Of a stretch of 64,000 bases of DNA, positions 41,272-52,800 are shown one piece after another. Source of the DNA: Caldicellulosiruptor saccharolyticus DSM 8903 (lineage in GTDB: Bacteria; Bacillota; Thermoanaerobacteria; Caldicellulosiruptorales; Caldicellulosiruptoraceae); NCBI RefSeq assembly GCF_000016545.1, contig NC_009437.1:2754501-2818500 (forward strand), in the 5' to 3' direction. The position numbers and the translations under genes were made by a program. Within the stretch, counting starts at the first letter, position 1, and each line of letters opens with the position of its first letter. The notes below the pieces were generated by a model. It was not told where the DNA came from and searched no databases. It worked only from the letters and a program-made list of their open reading frames with translations.

Positions 41272-42672
41272 TTATTCTGGCACCTTGAAAAGTATGCTGT
41301 ATTTGTCGCTGTATAGAACTTTGTATTGTTTTGCTTTTAAATAAAGTGCAAGTGCTCCATCTGGGTTTGTTAAAATGTACTTGGCTTTTAGTTTTTTAAT
41401 AAAATTGTCAGGTGCTTTTCTGAGTTGGAAATTTTCTATGTACTCTTTTGTGAATTTTGGGTTTGCCAAGTAGTACATATCACCTCTGCTATCAACCGAA
41501 CATTTTATACCTCTAAATATTAGATAAGCACCAAGGTCATAATCATTCAATACCCTGTCTGTATAACCATTTTTCTTCATGTAATCTACTACTTTAAATA
41601 CCTGTGCCCATTCCTGTTTTAGCATGGTTTTCTCATCTACTAGTTTTAGACTGTCCATATACATATTGAACATAAGAGTTACTATAAGCAGATATATATA
41701 AACGCTAAGCCATTTTTTTTCTTGCTTTTCTTCATCTTTTGTTCTATTAATTGCAATACCCAAAAGTAAACCCATATATACAACATTTCGCAGTGCACTT
41801 AAAAACATTGCTAACCCTAATATGAAAAAAGGAAGTGTATTCCACAAGTTTTGCTCTCGTCTTGTTGATATTATATACGCTAATGTCCATGCAAGAATAA
41901 CTAATAGCAACAGTGTATCATGAAAATTTGGCGACTTCCACTCAGCAACGTTGTCTGTGAGTAGTCTTGCTGTTGTAAGTTTGAAAAAGAAATAATATAC
42001 TCCAACACTATGTGGATTTATTAATGATGCCACTGCTGATACTACAACAGGTTTTATTGCTTCTTTGTATCTTCTTTCCTCCAGAATTTTTAACACTGCA
42101 TACAAACCTGTAAAAAAAACACCAAGGACTACTGATGAATGTATGTTAGCCCACAGTATGAATATAAAAAATAACGTTACTAACTGTTTTGTGCTAAGCC
42201 TATCTTGCTTAATTATGAACAAAGTAACTGTGAATAAAAGCACAGCCAGTACAAGTGCACGTGCTACAAAAAAGCCATACAATATCCCCCAGCTTATAAT
42301 TGAGGTAATTGTAAACAGAACCTTCCCTATTGTAGACTCTATAACAAAGTAGCTAACGAAAAGTATTAGTGCAAGGATAACAACATTGGACCAGAACAAA
42401 CCTGCAAAACCAAAGTGTTTGTATATTGTATAAAAGATAACTGACCACAACCATTCGTGTGAGTACCAGTGTGCACCTGGAATTGTCCATGAATATATGT
42501 CATGTGTCAGGATTGTTTTGTTTTGTACCATGTACTCTCCAGATTTTAATAGCCATAAAGTATCATTTTGAATAAACCATGGCAAACGCATTATCCCGAT
42601 AATATATGCAAGCATGAAACTCAATATGGCAAGAACAGATATATAAATACTTCTGGAACGGCTCTGTTGCAT
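41272..42672 (-). CDS. Polytopic membrane protein, GT-C glycosyltransferase-like
   Basis: 466 residues with about ten membrane helices and a soluble C-terminal part (residues about 350-466). The first outside loop holds FIQNDTLWLLKSGEYM and GAHWYSHEWLWSVI; acidic plus His residues in loop 1 are where GT-C enzymes have their catalytic Asp. The tail contains RVLNDYDLGAYLIFRGIKCSVDSRGDM. GT-C enzymes move sugars from lipid carriers to proteins. With the GT2 next door, a pilin oligosaccharide or monosaccharide transferase is plausible. Assignment by topology and context. Confidence 0.6.
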   Translation of the reverse strand: MQQSRSRSIYISVLAILSFMLAYIIGIMRLPWFIQNDTLWLLKSGEYMVQNKTILTHDIYSWTIPGAHWYSHEWLWSVIFYTIYKHFGFAGLFWSNVVILALILFVSYFVIESTIGKVLFTITSIISWGILYGFFVARALVLAVLLFTVTLFIIKQDRLSTKQLVTLFFIFILWANIHSSVVLGVFFTGLYAVLKILEERRYKEAIKPVVVSAVASLINPHSVGVYYFFFKLTTARLLTDNVAEWKSPNFHDTLLLLVILAWTLAYIISTRREQNLWNTLPFFILGLAMFLSALRNVVYMGLLLGIAINRTKDEEKQEKKWLSVYIYLLIVTLMFNMYMDSLKLVDEKTMLKQEWAQVFKVVDYMKKNGYTDRVLNDYDLGAYLIFRGIKCSVDSRGDMYYLANPKFTKEYIENFQLRKAPDNFIKKLKAKYILTNPDGALALYLKAKQYKVLYSDKYSILFKVPE

Positions 42673-42686
42673 CTTTTAACTCCTTT

Positions 42687-43448
42687 CTATTTAAAGAATT
42701 GAGTCATACTTTGCATTATTAAATTATAAATGGGTGCAAAATATACCATCATTGCTGCAAATAGTACCAGTGCAACAGCTATTGTCGAATAGGTTGTAAC
42801 AGATTCCTTTCGTCGTGAAAGGTAGTCATTTGCCCTCAGGTTTTGCATGTTGGCAAATGTTTCTAGTGATATAAGAGCACTTGTCCCCACCTTCTCTACC
42901 TCTTTTAGGGCAGTTTTGAAAAGCTTTAATTCTGGTGATGTCAAAACCGTTTCTACTTCTTCAAATGCCTGTTCAATATCACGTGTTTTTATATATACCG
43001 CTCCAGCACGCTGTAGTGCTTTGCTCAGTTCTGCGTGCTTGACTACTTCTGCGCATGTGTCAAATATCTTTTCCAGTGGTACGTTCGATTTAATACCTAT
43101 CTCAAACAGGGTCGAAATCGTGGTAAGATACTTTTCTGTTTTCTTAGCCATTGATTTTGCTATCAGGTCAGGTGTAACATACCCAATTGCGCCGAACCCG
43201 AAAGCTCCCATAACAGCAAGTGGGTATGAACCAGTCCACCATGCCGAAACAAAAAATCCTGCTATACCCATAAGCAATGCAAATATAATCTGAATTTTTG
43301 ACTGTATTTTATCTATTTTAGCAGTTGCAGACTGGATGCGATTGTTGATTCTAAATACTGTGACTGCTGAAATTCCTGCAGTTACAGCAACTGCAATTCC
43401 CAGGACCTGTATGACCGACAAAATGCCCGCAACAATGTCAATATGCAT
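42687..43448 (-). CDS. tadC: TadC-like inner-membrane platform protein
   Basis: 253 residues from ATG 43448; the longer reading includes a terminator hairpin and is not likely. T2SSF-type: N-terminal helix, FALLMGIAGFFVSAWWTGSYPLAVMGAFGFGAIGYVTP split over two helices, cytoplasmic helical domain (TISTLFEIGIKSNVPLEKIF, VETVLTSPELKLFKTALKEVEKV) and C-terminal helix. With TadB it forms the membrane platform driven by TadA. Confidence 0.8.
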   Translation of the reverse strand: MHIDIVAGILSVIQVLGIAVAVTAGISAVTVFRINNRIQSATAKIDKIQSKIQIIFALLMGIAGFFVSAWWTGSYPLAVMGAFGFGAIGYVTPDLIAKSMAKKTEKYLTTISTLFEIGIKSNVPLEKIFDTCAEVVKHAELSKALQRAGAVYIKTRDIEQAFEEVETVLTSPELKLFKTALKEVEKVGTSALISLETFANMQNLRANDYLSRRKESVTTYSTIAVALVLFAAMMVYFAPIYNLIMQSMTQFFK

Positions 43449-43486
43449 TTTTCTCTTACCCCTTCTTTTGTCTTCTAAAAAAAATA

Positions 43487-43603
43487 AAAACCACAGACCT
43501 ATTATAGGTACTGTGGTTTTATTTTTTATATTCTTGTAGGACATTTTCTAAACATAACTTCGCTTGTTGTTTTTAGTATATCACAAAATTTTCGGTTTTG
43601 CAA
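43487..43603 (-). promoter_or_regulatory. Promoter and terminator/attenuator between tadB and tadC
   Basis: TTGCAA (43598-43603), 17-base spacer, TATACT (43575-43580), then about 55 nt and a hairpin AAACCACAG...CTGTGGTTT (43487-43520) followed by a T run. tadC begins 40 bases further on. The layout fits an attenuator or a short RNA, and resembles units at 17.8 and 57.5 kb (shared CTACA...ATrTAAAAA leader piece). Confidence 0.6.
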
Positions 43604-43610
43604 CAAATAC

Positions 43611-44360
43611 CTAATCACTCAACCACCCCAGTAACATTTTGGCTATTGCTATGGCTACTATGTTTGCAACCAGGGTAAAAAGCAAAGTAACTGGTGATAT
43701 TTGTTGAACAATATCTGTGGTTGCAAGTGCATTTGAAACAAGATACGTTGCAAGAACAATCATAGCACCAATGATGGCAATTGATACCGTAACTGTTCCA
43801 CGAAGTTGACTTCTGATTTTCTCCTGTTCAGTTTCCCGTGTTATTATTTGTGTTGATACACTTACAATATCCGCACCTGATTCATCGGCATAATATACAA
43901 GCATCAAAAAATTCGTATAGCTTGGTATATCAATTTCTGCGCTTATTCTTTTAAATAGTTGTTCATACGTGAGTCTTCCCTTTTCATACAGATAAAGATT
44001 GGTGAGAATTATGGTTTTTACAGGGTCATTGATATAGTTGCACACCTCATACAATGTTTTGAGCGCATTTCCATACACGGCATAAGCACTTGCAAACACT
44101 GAGGCAAAATGGATGAATTGGCTTTGTAATCTGTTCTTGCTGTATGCCACAAGTATTTCCCATACAAAGTATAGCATTATAAATGCCAATAACCCGAGAG
44201 TAATTGCTTTGTAGAGGTTAAATCTCAAGTTGATCAGGAACACTACAACACTCAATACACACTGAAGTACAAAATATGCTTCAAAGAAAAATAACTGGTT
44301 TATAACTGTGCGCAGAAACTTTTCCTGTGACTTGAAATATCTATACGTTCGTTTCAACAT
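43611..44360 (-). CDS. tadB: TadB-like inner-membrane platform protein
   Basis: 249 residues. T2SSF-type protein: two N-terminal helices (FFFEAYFVLQCVLSVVVFLI, TLGLLAFIMLYFVWEILVAY), a helical cytoplasmic part (SVFASAYAVYGNALKTLYEV, YADESGADIVSVSTQIITRE) and two C-terminal helices. Overlaps the tadA end by 20 bases. Partner of TadC and TadA. Confidence 0.8.
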   Translation of the reverse strand: MLKRTYRYFKSQEKFLRTVINQLFFFEAYFVLQCVLSVVVFLINLRFNLYKAITLGLLAFIMLYFVWEILVAYSKNRLQSQFIHFASVFASAYAVYGNALKTLYEVCNYINDPVKTIILTNLYLYEKGRLTYEQLFKRISAEIDIPSYTNFLMLVYYADESGADIVSVSTQIITRETEQEKIRSQLRGTVTVSIAIIGAMIVLATYLVSNALATTDIVQQISPVTLLFTLVANIVAIAIAKMLLGWLSD

Positions 44361-45468
44361 ATTCCAGTTCGCCCCGTTTCACATTGTAAATTTCTCTCAG
44401 TTTGAACCCTTTTACGTACAGGATGTAATCTATTGAACTAAGAAGTACACTTTCCAAAAAATCAGCTGGCAGGTCGGTATTTGCCATCTTCATAAGCATT
44501 AGCAGTTTGGGGATAGTTTCCTGGCTGGAATTTGTGTGCACGGTTGTCATTGATCCGTTCATCCCCGAATATACCGCAAATACCCATTCATATGTTTCTG
44601 CACCTTTGACCTCTCCGATTATTACTCGTCCCAATGTTTCCAATAACCCTATCTTGACAAGCTCAAACAAAGTGTATTGTTTTAACCATGGCTGAAGTTC
44701 CGAAGTTCGCATAACCTCAACAAAGCTGTTTGGATGTATCCTTGGTATTTCAAATGTTTCCTGAATGATAGCATAGCGTTCATGCTCAGGAATTTCACGT
44801 ATGAGAGCTGCAAGCAGTGTGGTTTTGCCACTACTGGGTGGTCCTGATATTACTATTGATTTTCTCTCTTTTACTAAAGCAGCAAGTTGCTGTGCCTGCT
44901 GTTGAGTAAGCATCCCGTCCTCTATAAGGTCTGTAAGCGTCTTGTAGGTTGGTGGTTTTCGTATGTGCAGCATTGGTGAGTGAATACTGATTGATTCTAA
45001 CGTTGCTACTATACGCAGGTTGTATCTAGGGTCTGTTGTGATAACTTTTGCCTCATTCTCATTTATTCTCCCACCGTTCATTATGACTATTCGTTTTACA
45101 AACTCTTTTAGCTCCTTGTTTGACTTGAAATTTATGCTTAGTTTAGTGTCCTTCCCTTTTTTCCTGACTGCTACAAAGTCAGGTGCGTTTATGAATATGT
45201 CTGTTACTTCAGGGTCTTCAATTAAATCCTGAAATGGTCCGTATTGAAAAAGGTTCTGGATAATGTGTTTTGGTGTTACGTTGGTGTACCCAAGTTGAGC
45301 TATAATGTCCTGTATGTCAGGAATGAGTGTAAACGGGTCAGTGTTTTCAAGTATAATTCCTGGTTTTCGCTTTAATAGCTTGTCTATGATTTCTGTTATT
45401 CTTTCCTCACGAAGGATCTCATCAATGTCTTCATCCTTTGCTGTATAAGCGTAAGGATTTATTATCAT
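44341..45468 (-). CDS. tadA: TadA/CpaF secretion ATPase
   Basis: 375 residues. N-terminal CpaF domain (FQYGPFQDLIEDPEVTDIFIN, LRIVATLESISIHSPMLHIRK), Walker A SIVISGPPSSGKTTLL, Asp box (YAIIQETFEI), Walker B-like RVIIGEVKGAETYEW and the His box (TTVHTNSSQE). It is a hexameric ATPase that powers pilus assembly or secretion. ATG 45468 overlaps the TadZ-like stop (ATGA), so the two are coupled. Only one such ATPase is seen, so assembly and retraction would share it. Confidence 0.9.
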   Translation of the reverse strand: MIINPYAYTAKDEDIDEILREERITEIIDKLLKRKPGIILENTDPFTLIPDIQDIIAQLGYTNVTPKHIIQNLFQYGPFQDLIEDPEVTDIFINAPDFVAVRKKGKDTKLSINFKSNKELKEFVKRIVIMNGGRINENEAKVITTDPRYNLRIVATLESISIHSPMLHIRKPPTYKTLTDLIEDGMLTQQQAQQLAALVKERKSIVISGPPSSGKTTLLAALIREIPEHERYAIIQETFEIPRIHPNSFVEVMRTSELQPWLKQYTLFELVKIGLLETLGRVIIGEVKGAETYEWVFAVYSGMNGSMTTVHTNSSQETIPKLLMLMKMANTDLPADFLESVLLSSIDYILYVKGFKLREIYNVKRGELEYVETNV

Positions 45469-46754
45469 GCACCACACCCCTTTATAACCAGTTCGTTAAT
45501 GAGTTTGTTTATTGTCTTCATGTATTTCTTACCGCCTGCACCTGCAAAATTTACTCCGTTAAGCTCACACAATTCACGTACAGTTGCAGCATCAAGTTCG
45601 GTTGTCCATCCGTCTTCAATGAGGTATACATACACTTTTGATTTATCTACTCCCCAGGCTGATGCTGCAAAGTTAATCAATTCCAGTGTTCTTATTACGT
45701 CCGATTTGCTGGGTTTAACTATCACCAGCAGTTTGTCAGACTTACTGAGGGCTACTGCCGCACCTGTTGTTGTTACCCCACTACCACCATGGATAACTAC
45801 AAACTGCATACTCTCTTTTAGCATGTTTGTAACAGTTATCAGATGCCTGTCTGTTACTTTAAGACTGTTACGTATGGTAATACCGCCAAAGACCTTTATT
45901 CCATCTATGTCTGACAATAACTCATCAAGTTTCTTCCTTGTCAGTTCACCAAGGTTAATGAGTCGTGTGAGGTATTCCACCTGTGTTTGACGCACTTTCA
46001 AAATATCACATATCCGTGGTGTGATTTCTTCAAAATCTAGCAGTGCTACATTTGGTGTTTTTGAATACTGCTTTAAACTACGTGCTACTTCAATAGCAAT
46101 TTCCGCTGTTGGATAGCCTGAATTCACGGACCATATACCTATTGACTGAGATTGGACTATTACGGGTTTTTCTATTTGTACGATTTTCTCTTTCTCTACT
46201 ACCTTTTCCACTACCTTCTCTACAGGTATTTCAACTACCTTCTCTGTTACTTCACTTGTTTGAGCCTGCTGGTCTGAATTTTGCTCTGGCTGTTGTCCTT
46301 CTTGTTTCTCCTCCTGCTTTTGCTCTTTTGTCTGTTCTTCTTTATGCTGTCTGTCCGATATGACAGGTTTAATATCCTCTGCGCCGCTTACCATCAATAA
46401 TAGTTTTGATATGTCCTTGAACGTCTTTGGATTGTTCAAAACGGTTATAACATCATCACAGGCTACATTGCCAGTAATTATGTCATATACGCCCAGTAGT
46501 AAAAGATACTTTACCAGACTTGGGTTGTCTTCTACATCAGGTATTAAAAATATTAGCCTTGTGCCATTTTCCCTTAATTTAAAAGCCAGCTCCTCAAGCC
46601 TGACTGCTCCTGTCAGTTGTTCGGATAGTATTACTGTGTCATATTGCTCTTTTAATAAAAACTCCCTGTAGTATATAATATCAGAATTCGCTATTTTCTT
46701 TTGTAATTCCTCATCAAATGAATTTATTCCTGTTGCTATTGCTATCTTGCTCAA
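45465..46754 (-). CDS. tadZ: TadZ/CpaE-like protein with degenerate P loop
   Basis: 429 residues. A receiver-like N-terminal domain (about 1-130, YDTVILSEQLTG, LIFLIPDVEDNP), a Gln/Glu-rich linker with repeated VEKVVEK, and a MinD/ParA-like C-terminal domain (about 200-429). Where ParA proteins have a GKGGxGKT P loop, this reads SVNSGYPTAEIAI: no Gly-Lys-Thr, so ATP hydrolysis is doubtful. VALLDFEE and FVVIHGGSGVTTT keep other parts of the fold. TadZ places the pilus machine in the cell. Confidence 0.75.
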   Translation of the reverse strand: MSKIAIATGINSFDEELQKKIANSDIIYYREFLLKEQYDTVILSEQLTGAVRLEELAFKLRENGTRLIFLIPDVEDNPSLVKYLLLLGVYDIITGNVACDDVITVLNNPKTFKDISKLLLMVSGAEDIKPVISDRQHKEEQTKEQKQEEKQEGQQPEQNSDQQAQTSEVTEKVVEIPVEKVVEKVVEKEKIVQIEKPVIVQSQSIGIWSVNSGYPTAEIAIEVARSLKQYSKTPNVALLDFEEITPRICDILKVRQTQVEYLTRLINLGELTRKKLDELLSDIDGIKVFGGITIRNSLKVTDRHLITVTNMLKESMQFVVIHGGSGVTTTGAAVALSKSDKLLVIVKPSKSDVIRTLELINFAASAWGVDKSKVYVYLIEDGWTTELDAATVRELCELNGVNFAGAGGKKYMKTINKLINELVIKGCGA

Positions 46755-46779
46755 GAAAATTCACCTCCCTAAAAAAATA

Positions 46780-46813
46780 AAGCCTCTGGTGGGCAATAAC
46801 CCTCCAGAGGCTT
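46780..46813 (-). terminator. Terminator between the giant surface gene and the tad genes
   Basis: AAGCCTCTGG/CCAGAGGCTT, 10 bp, followed by TATTTTTTT on the minus strand. Confidence 0.85.
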
Positions 46814-46823
46814 CCTATACAGG

Positions 46824-49800
46824 TTAGTTCAGTATTTCTGTACCGAACGCAAGTGAACCTTTGATGTAAACCGGTAGTTCTACTTCTTTAACTGTGTCAG
46901 TTCCATCTGCGTTCTTTTTATATGCTCTTACCTTTACCCAGACCGTATCACCAACACGTAGATACGATACTCTGCCATATAATGAAATCATTTGTGTATA
47001 GTTAAATGTGGTGCTTGGATAATCAGTCCATTTATACGCTCCTGTGAACAGGTTTCTGTTGTAGCCTGTGTAACCATTGTAGTGTGAAATTGGGAACTGC
47101 AACTGCAAGGCTGTTGCATATGGGTTGAGTGTTTTTGTCGGGTCATCCTTGTACGGTATTTTCCCACGTCGTTCCTTGGGGTTTGTAATGTCGAGCGATA
47201 CCCATTCTTTTGTGTTGTTCGAACCTGACTTTATCACTTTCATTGGTACTATCATGCTGTTTTTGTCCTTGTATATCATTTTCCATTGTGTTGTGTCACA
47301 ATCCCACCAGCCATCAAAGTATTTTGTAACCTTTGTGCCTTTCTGAGGTTTATCTACTGTAGTGTCAACTCTATCGAAGAACGCTTCTACTTTGTATACG
47401 TAGCCTGTTGTTTTAGCGTGTACAATGACTGTTTCACCCCGAAGTATCTGATTGGTCGTTACCTCCTCGTTACAGGTTGGTTTGTGTTCCTTGAGCTTGC
47501 TCGTCCATGCCTGTATTGTTATGTCAGTGCTGATGTAATACGTCTGTACATACCAATTGCTCCACAGCGGTTTTAGTGATGATGACCTGCCAGTAGGATT
47601 GTCCTGAACCTTATACCCTATCTCATATGTGCCGTCATAGGTGTAACCAGCTTCCTCTAAGGTGTTCGGCAGTTTGTCAAAATACTGCGTCTGCCCGTTG
47701 AATTTGATATACCATTGCTCTGTGTTTTTCGGGTCATTATTAGGGTCAGAGTAAGTGGTTGCCGGTTTTAGCTTTGTCCTGTGGTCGGCAATTGTCATTG
47801 TGAATGTGCCTGTTGGTGGATTGTTTGTAAGTTCAGGTGTTGTGTCCTTGCTGGGTGAGTATATTTTAAACTGTTTTGTTGTTACTGCTGAGTAGTTACC
47901 TACAGAGTCTTTAACCTGCAATGATAGTTTGTAACTGCCTTCTGACATTGTTGCGATGTAGCTTTTGATATTGCTGATATTGTTGTTTGTGGTTTCTCCA
48001 AAGTCCTTGTTGGTGCTACCATCACTATTGTATATCCACCAGTGCCATGCTGTAATTGCATCACCATCAGGGTCATAGCTCTTATCAGTTAGATTGCCTG
48101 GCTGATTGCCCTTTAAAATCTCTGAGTCAATTGTAAAATCTGCTACCGGTGGGTTGTTGGAAACACTCAAATCTATCATTGCAATCTTAGGTTTGGACCA
48201 TACACCGATACCGTTTGGACCATCACAGTCCTGAACCGTAAGTTTGATAAGGTATATCTTACCACTTTGTAGTGTCATGTTCTGCAAGTTAGCAAGCGTT
48301 GTATCCGTCCATGTTGTATCGTCAAGTGTCTTATATTGCCACTTCCACGCTATTATGCCCTTATCAGCTCTGTTGTACTGATGGTCAGGGTCGTAGCTTT
48401 TATCGGTGATTGTTACCTTCCCAGTAGATTTGTTATATACTGCTGTAAAGTCTGCAATTGGTCTTCTGTGAACGTAGAGCACCATTTGCCGTTCAAGCTT
48501 TGACCAGAGCTTGTACTCATCAAAGTCGCTGCTGCCCGGTGGTGGATTGTCTTGGACCTGGAATGTTACTGTGTACTTTCCAACCTTGTTGAATACCTCG
48601 ATTGGAGCATTTAACCATATACCGTCAAATTCTGCTTTGCCAAGGCTGTTATCAAAGACTGTTTCGTCATGTTCATAGCGCCATCTCTGATTGATAATAA
48701 CGTCGTTCTCATAGTCTTCCCAGTATGGATAGTAAATGACCTTTTCCTCATCAGCAAGGACATATACCGGGTCTGGTGTTAACTGCGGGTTGGTGTATTT
48801 TGCTTTTATTACTCCAAGAATTGTATTGAACTGTCCTGCGTCGTATAAACCACCACCTGCTGGTGCATAGTTTACAAATTGTCTTATAGTGTATTGTTGC
48901 TTATTCGACTCTGGTAGCTTGTAGTCCCATGCACTGCTTGGAACTGTTGCATAAACAGCATAGTTGTTGAGTATAACATATTTTAGATGGTCCTTACTGA
49001 GCGCTGAGAAGGAATAGTAGTTCCCAAAACCGTTAGAAAAGTTATTACCCGTACCGTTTGAAACAAAAATTAAGTATTTGTCAGTTACATTTTCTGTAAG
49101 TTCTTTTATAGTATTTGCAGACAATCCTTCTATATTAACAGTTACAGTTGTTGTTTGCGGTACCAAAACAGTATAATAACCAACATAATTTTGTGCATAG
49201 CCATAGACTGCCCCAACATAATAACAATCATAGTACGCTATTTCTACGTAATTTATACCACTTTTATAACTTACTGAACCTGTTGAAACCCAATAGTTCG
49301 TACCTGGTGGATAATTTTGATAATAGGTAACTGGGTGCCTTACTCCAGTATTATCCACCCAGTATTCGTAGTATTGATATCCCGGCCCCAAGTATTCATT
49401 TTTGTAATCTATTTGCACCTGGTAAGGAGAACCAGATTTATAACAAGTTACTCCATTACATACAGTACTGTCAGGGAAGTTTGGAGTACTATTAGTTAAC
49501 GTAGTAGAAACTTGTTGGGAAACAGGTATATAGGTCGTTTCCGTTTTTGTATAGGAACCAACTATTTCTTTACTGTTGTCTATAATGTAATTTACTTCTA
49601 CACCATAGGGATATAGGTCGGATTTTAATTGGTTAAGAGAACTTTTTAATGGATTCACATCACTGTAATCTGTTACAACGTTGATAAAGATTTTCTTTTT
49701 CTCAACTTTACTACTGCTCAGTGTTGCAAAAGGTGCAACATTTAGGACTTCTATAGTTTTCTTGTCATCGTCTATGTTTGTTGATATATTCCTTCTTCTA

Positions 49801-52800
49801 TCATAAGGTGTTACAAACTGGTCAATAGTTTCTTGCCCAAATTCTTCTCTTACCCACAGCTCTATCTTATAGTTACCCACATTTGTTACTTTAAATGTAA
49901 TTGTTGTGTTGTTCCCACTATCAAAGTTTTCCAGATCAAATCCAAGTACCTTGTTGTAATCCCCTACTGCCTGCCATGTACCATCTGCTTTCCTGACATA
50001 CCATGTTTCGTTGTCGAAGTTTCCATCGTTATTGGAATCCCATGCATAGAACCATACATGCTTTGCTATTATATCATTGTCTGGGCTATAACTGTTGCTT
50101 GTAATCTGTATTGATGCTTGGGAATTATCTGCTGGGTCACGAAGTATCTTTGTTGGTGTTGTGAAACTGACAACAGGTTTCTCATCAGGCTTTATATCCA
50201 AATACCATGTCCCAGTAGCACTATTGCCATAGTTGTTTGTAAGTGTCAGGTCAACTCTATATCTACCTGCTACCTTAAATAAACAGTTCAGTTTTTGCGA
50301 ACCTGTTAAACTTTCTACCACGTTAATTGAGTTTGCTGGAATGCTACTGTCAACAGGGGTTATCTTCCATTGTGCTGCGCTCCAGATAATGTATGCTCTT
50401 CTCGAACCTGCATATGAACCCGATGCATCCAATACAACTTTTCTGTTTTCTTTTAGTGTTCCTGAAATATAGCAAACAGGTCGTGGTATAGCAGGAATAA
50501 CTGTTATACTTGTCTGTGCTGTCCCTGTAGCTCCTTTAGTATCCGTTGCAACCGCTGTAGCAGCATATGTCCCTGTTTCGTCGCTCCAAAATGTTGCAGT
50601 TGCCTGATTCTTATTCTGGGCAAAACCTTCGATATTCCCACCATTAGCTGTAATAGCTGTAATCGTTGCGCTATCATCTTTGTCCGTATCAGAAGCAGTT
50701 GCTATAAGAAATGCGTCATCTCCTTGAGGAATAACACTTGGTATTGCCTGCAGTGTCGCTGTTGGCGGGTTATTTTGTGGTTCTTCAACAGGTAAAATAG
50801 GTTGGTCCTCAGGTACAGGTTGGTCGTTAGGTACTTGGTCAGTATCATCTGTCACAACAACCCTGACTTTTACTGTTTTTTGCCCACTGTCCAGAGAATT
50901 AGTACCTACAGTTGCTCTAGAACGAGCAATGAATATCAGGTCTTTTCCATTCATATCTTTTTTAAGCACATACGTAAATGTTCGTGTAGCAGTTAGTGTC
51001 TGTTGCGTACCGCTTGCAGTCGGCGAAGGTAATTGTTCATAATCTGCCCTCACCCATACTCTGTGGTCTGTCACCTGTCCTGTTGTTGTAATCGTTGAAT
51101 TTGCTGTAATTGTAACACTTTTGACATCTCCTGGTTTTCCAGACAGTAGTGTTTTATCAGCAGTAAGGGTAAGGTCAATATCTGAACCGTCCGTTTCTAC
51201 TGGAACTGAAACAACTACTGTGTTTGTTTTCTTTTGTGACCCATCTGTAAAGTATAACGTTCCAGATACATCAAAATCCTCTGATGTTCTACTGGAGCTT
51301 GTCGCTATATTAACCTGCAATGTTGTGCTGGCACTTCTACTGGTTGTCGTAACAGTTTGTGTAGCTTTTTCATTCTGATTCTGTTTATGGATAGCAACAA
51401 AATCCCACTTTTGTATTGTTTTTGAACCTACCTCATCTATTTGTGCAGATACATTGATTTTAACTGTGTAAGTTTTGGGATTGCCAGCTGAATCAAGGTG
51501 TATCTTATCACTACTTGCTGCGGCAAGAACTGGCGTACCATCCTTGGGTGTTACTTTTATAGTAGCGCTGGTTGACGCTGTCCCTGACCAGTCTGAATTG
51601 TGCAGATTGCCACTTGGGTCTTTAACAACGTATCTAACCTTGCCATAGTATGCAGGTGTCCCTGTTTTACCGGGCTGGATGTATGTTGTGTTGTAATCAA
51701 ATGTCTTGCTCTGTGTGAAACTTGTAATAGTTGTAGCGGTTGTATCGTAGGATTCGCTGTAGTCAGGTGTTGTAGCGCTTTGAACTCTGTTTACATCTTT
51801 ATCAATCACAAAATCAAGCCTGACAAGTTTCCAGCCTGCTGGGACAGTAATGTTGCTGACTTTTGTTGGTTGTACTTTATGTTGGATTGTGGACGGTACA
51901 TACTGTCCGTTTGAGATTGTAACAGTACTTTGAGAAGGTGTTACTGAAAGTTGCAGGCTTGGTGCTGGCAAATTGATTACCCTGATGGTAAATGTCAAAG
52001 TTGCTGAATTTGGCTGAAGTGGATATTCACGTGTTCTGCCATCTCCTATGTCAAATATCACATGCGTTTGACCTGTGACAACCACCGTATTATCTCCAGT
52101 CTGCAACATGTTTGTTGGAATATCAAAATGTCTGCCTTCTGCCTGTGTCCTGAAAGTTACTGTGTCTGATTTTTTGTCAATAACTATTGCGTTTGTCCAC
52201 CTGTTTATGATACTGCTACTAACAGAACTGCCGTTGATTGTGATTGAAGTTATCCTTGTCTGATACTGCAAAACGTCATTTCTTGTAAGTGTGTTTTGGT
52301 CATAGTATGGATTTGTAGCACTCATTGTTCCAAGCTTATCCTCAAGCACACCATCAATGTAAAGGTCTATTGACGGCTTTGCAGTGTTCTTGGGGTCATA
52401 TTGCAAAACTGCACCATTCAGACTTGTTGTACCGCTACCATTTGCAAAACTCAAGCCTGAAACTATTATCCCATCAACCTTATCCGCTGTAACATTAGGA
52501 TTTCCGCCCTGTGCAATAAAGCCTGTATATGTTCTGTATCTAAGTCTGCCGGTAGAATCTTTCCATACAATTCTTGCTGAAGCGTTGTGGTTATTATCTG
52601 TGCCAAGGTATGCAACATATGTGGAAAGCCCGCTTGCTGATGTTACCTTCCCACTATCGACAAGAAGTTGCTTGAGTGTCTGGTAAGTTCCTGAATCATA
52701 CTCTTTTAGATTAAACAGGTTATCCCACAATGTTTGCCAGTCACTTGCAGAAACGTTGCTTGGGTTATACCCAGAAAGACCAAGGTCGTCTTTTGCCGAT

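Noticed and set aside
34431-46754. Type IV conjugation system
   Set aside because: The ATPase and membrane proteins are of TadA/TadB/TadC type; no VirB4, VirD4 or relaxase was seen.
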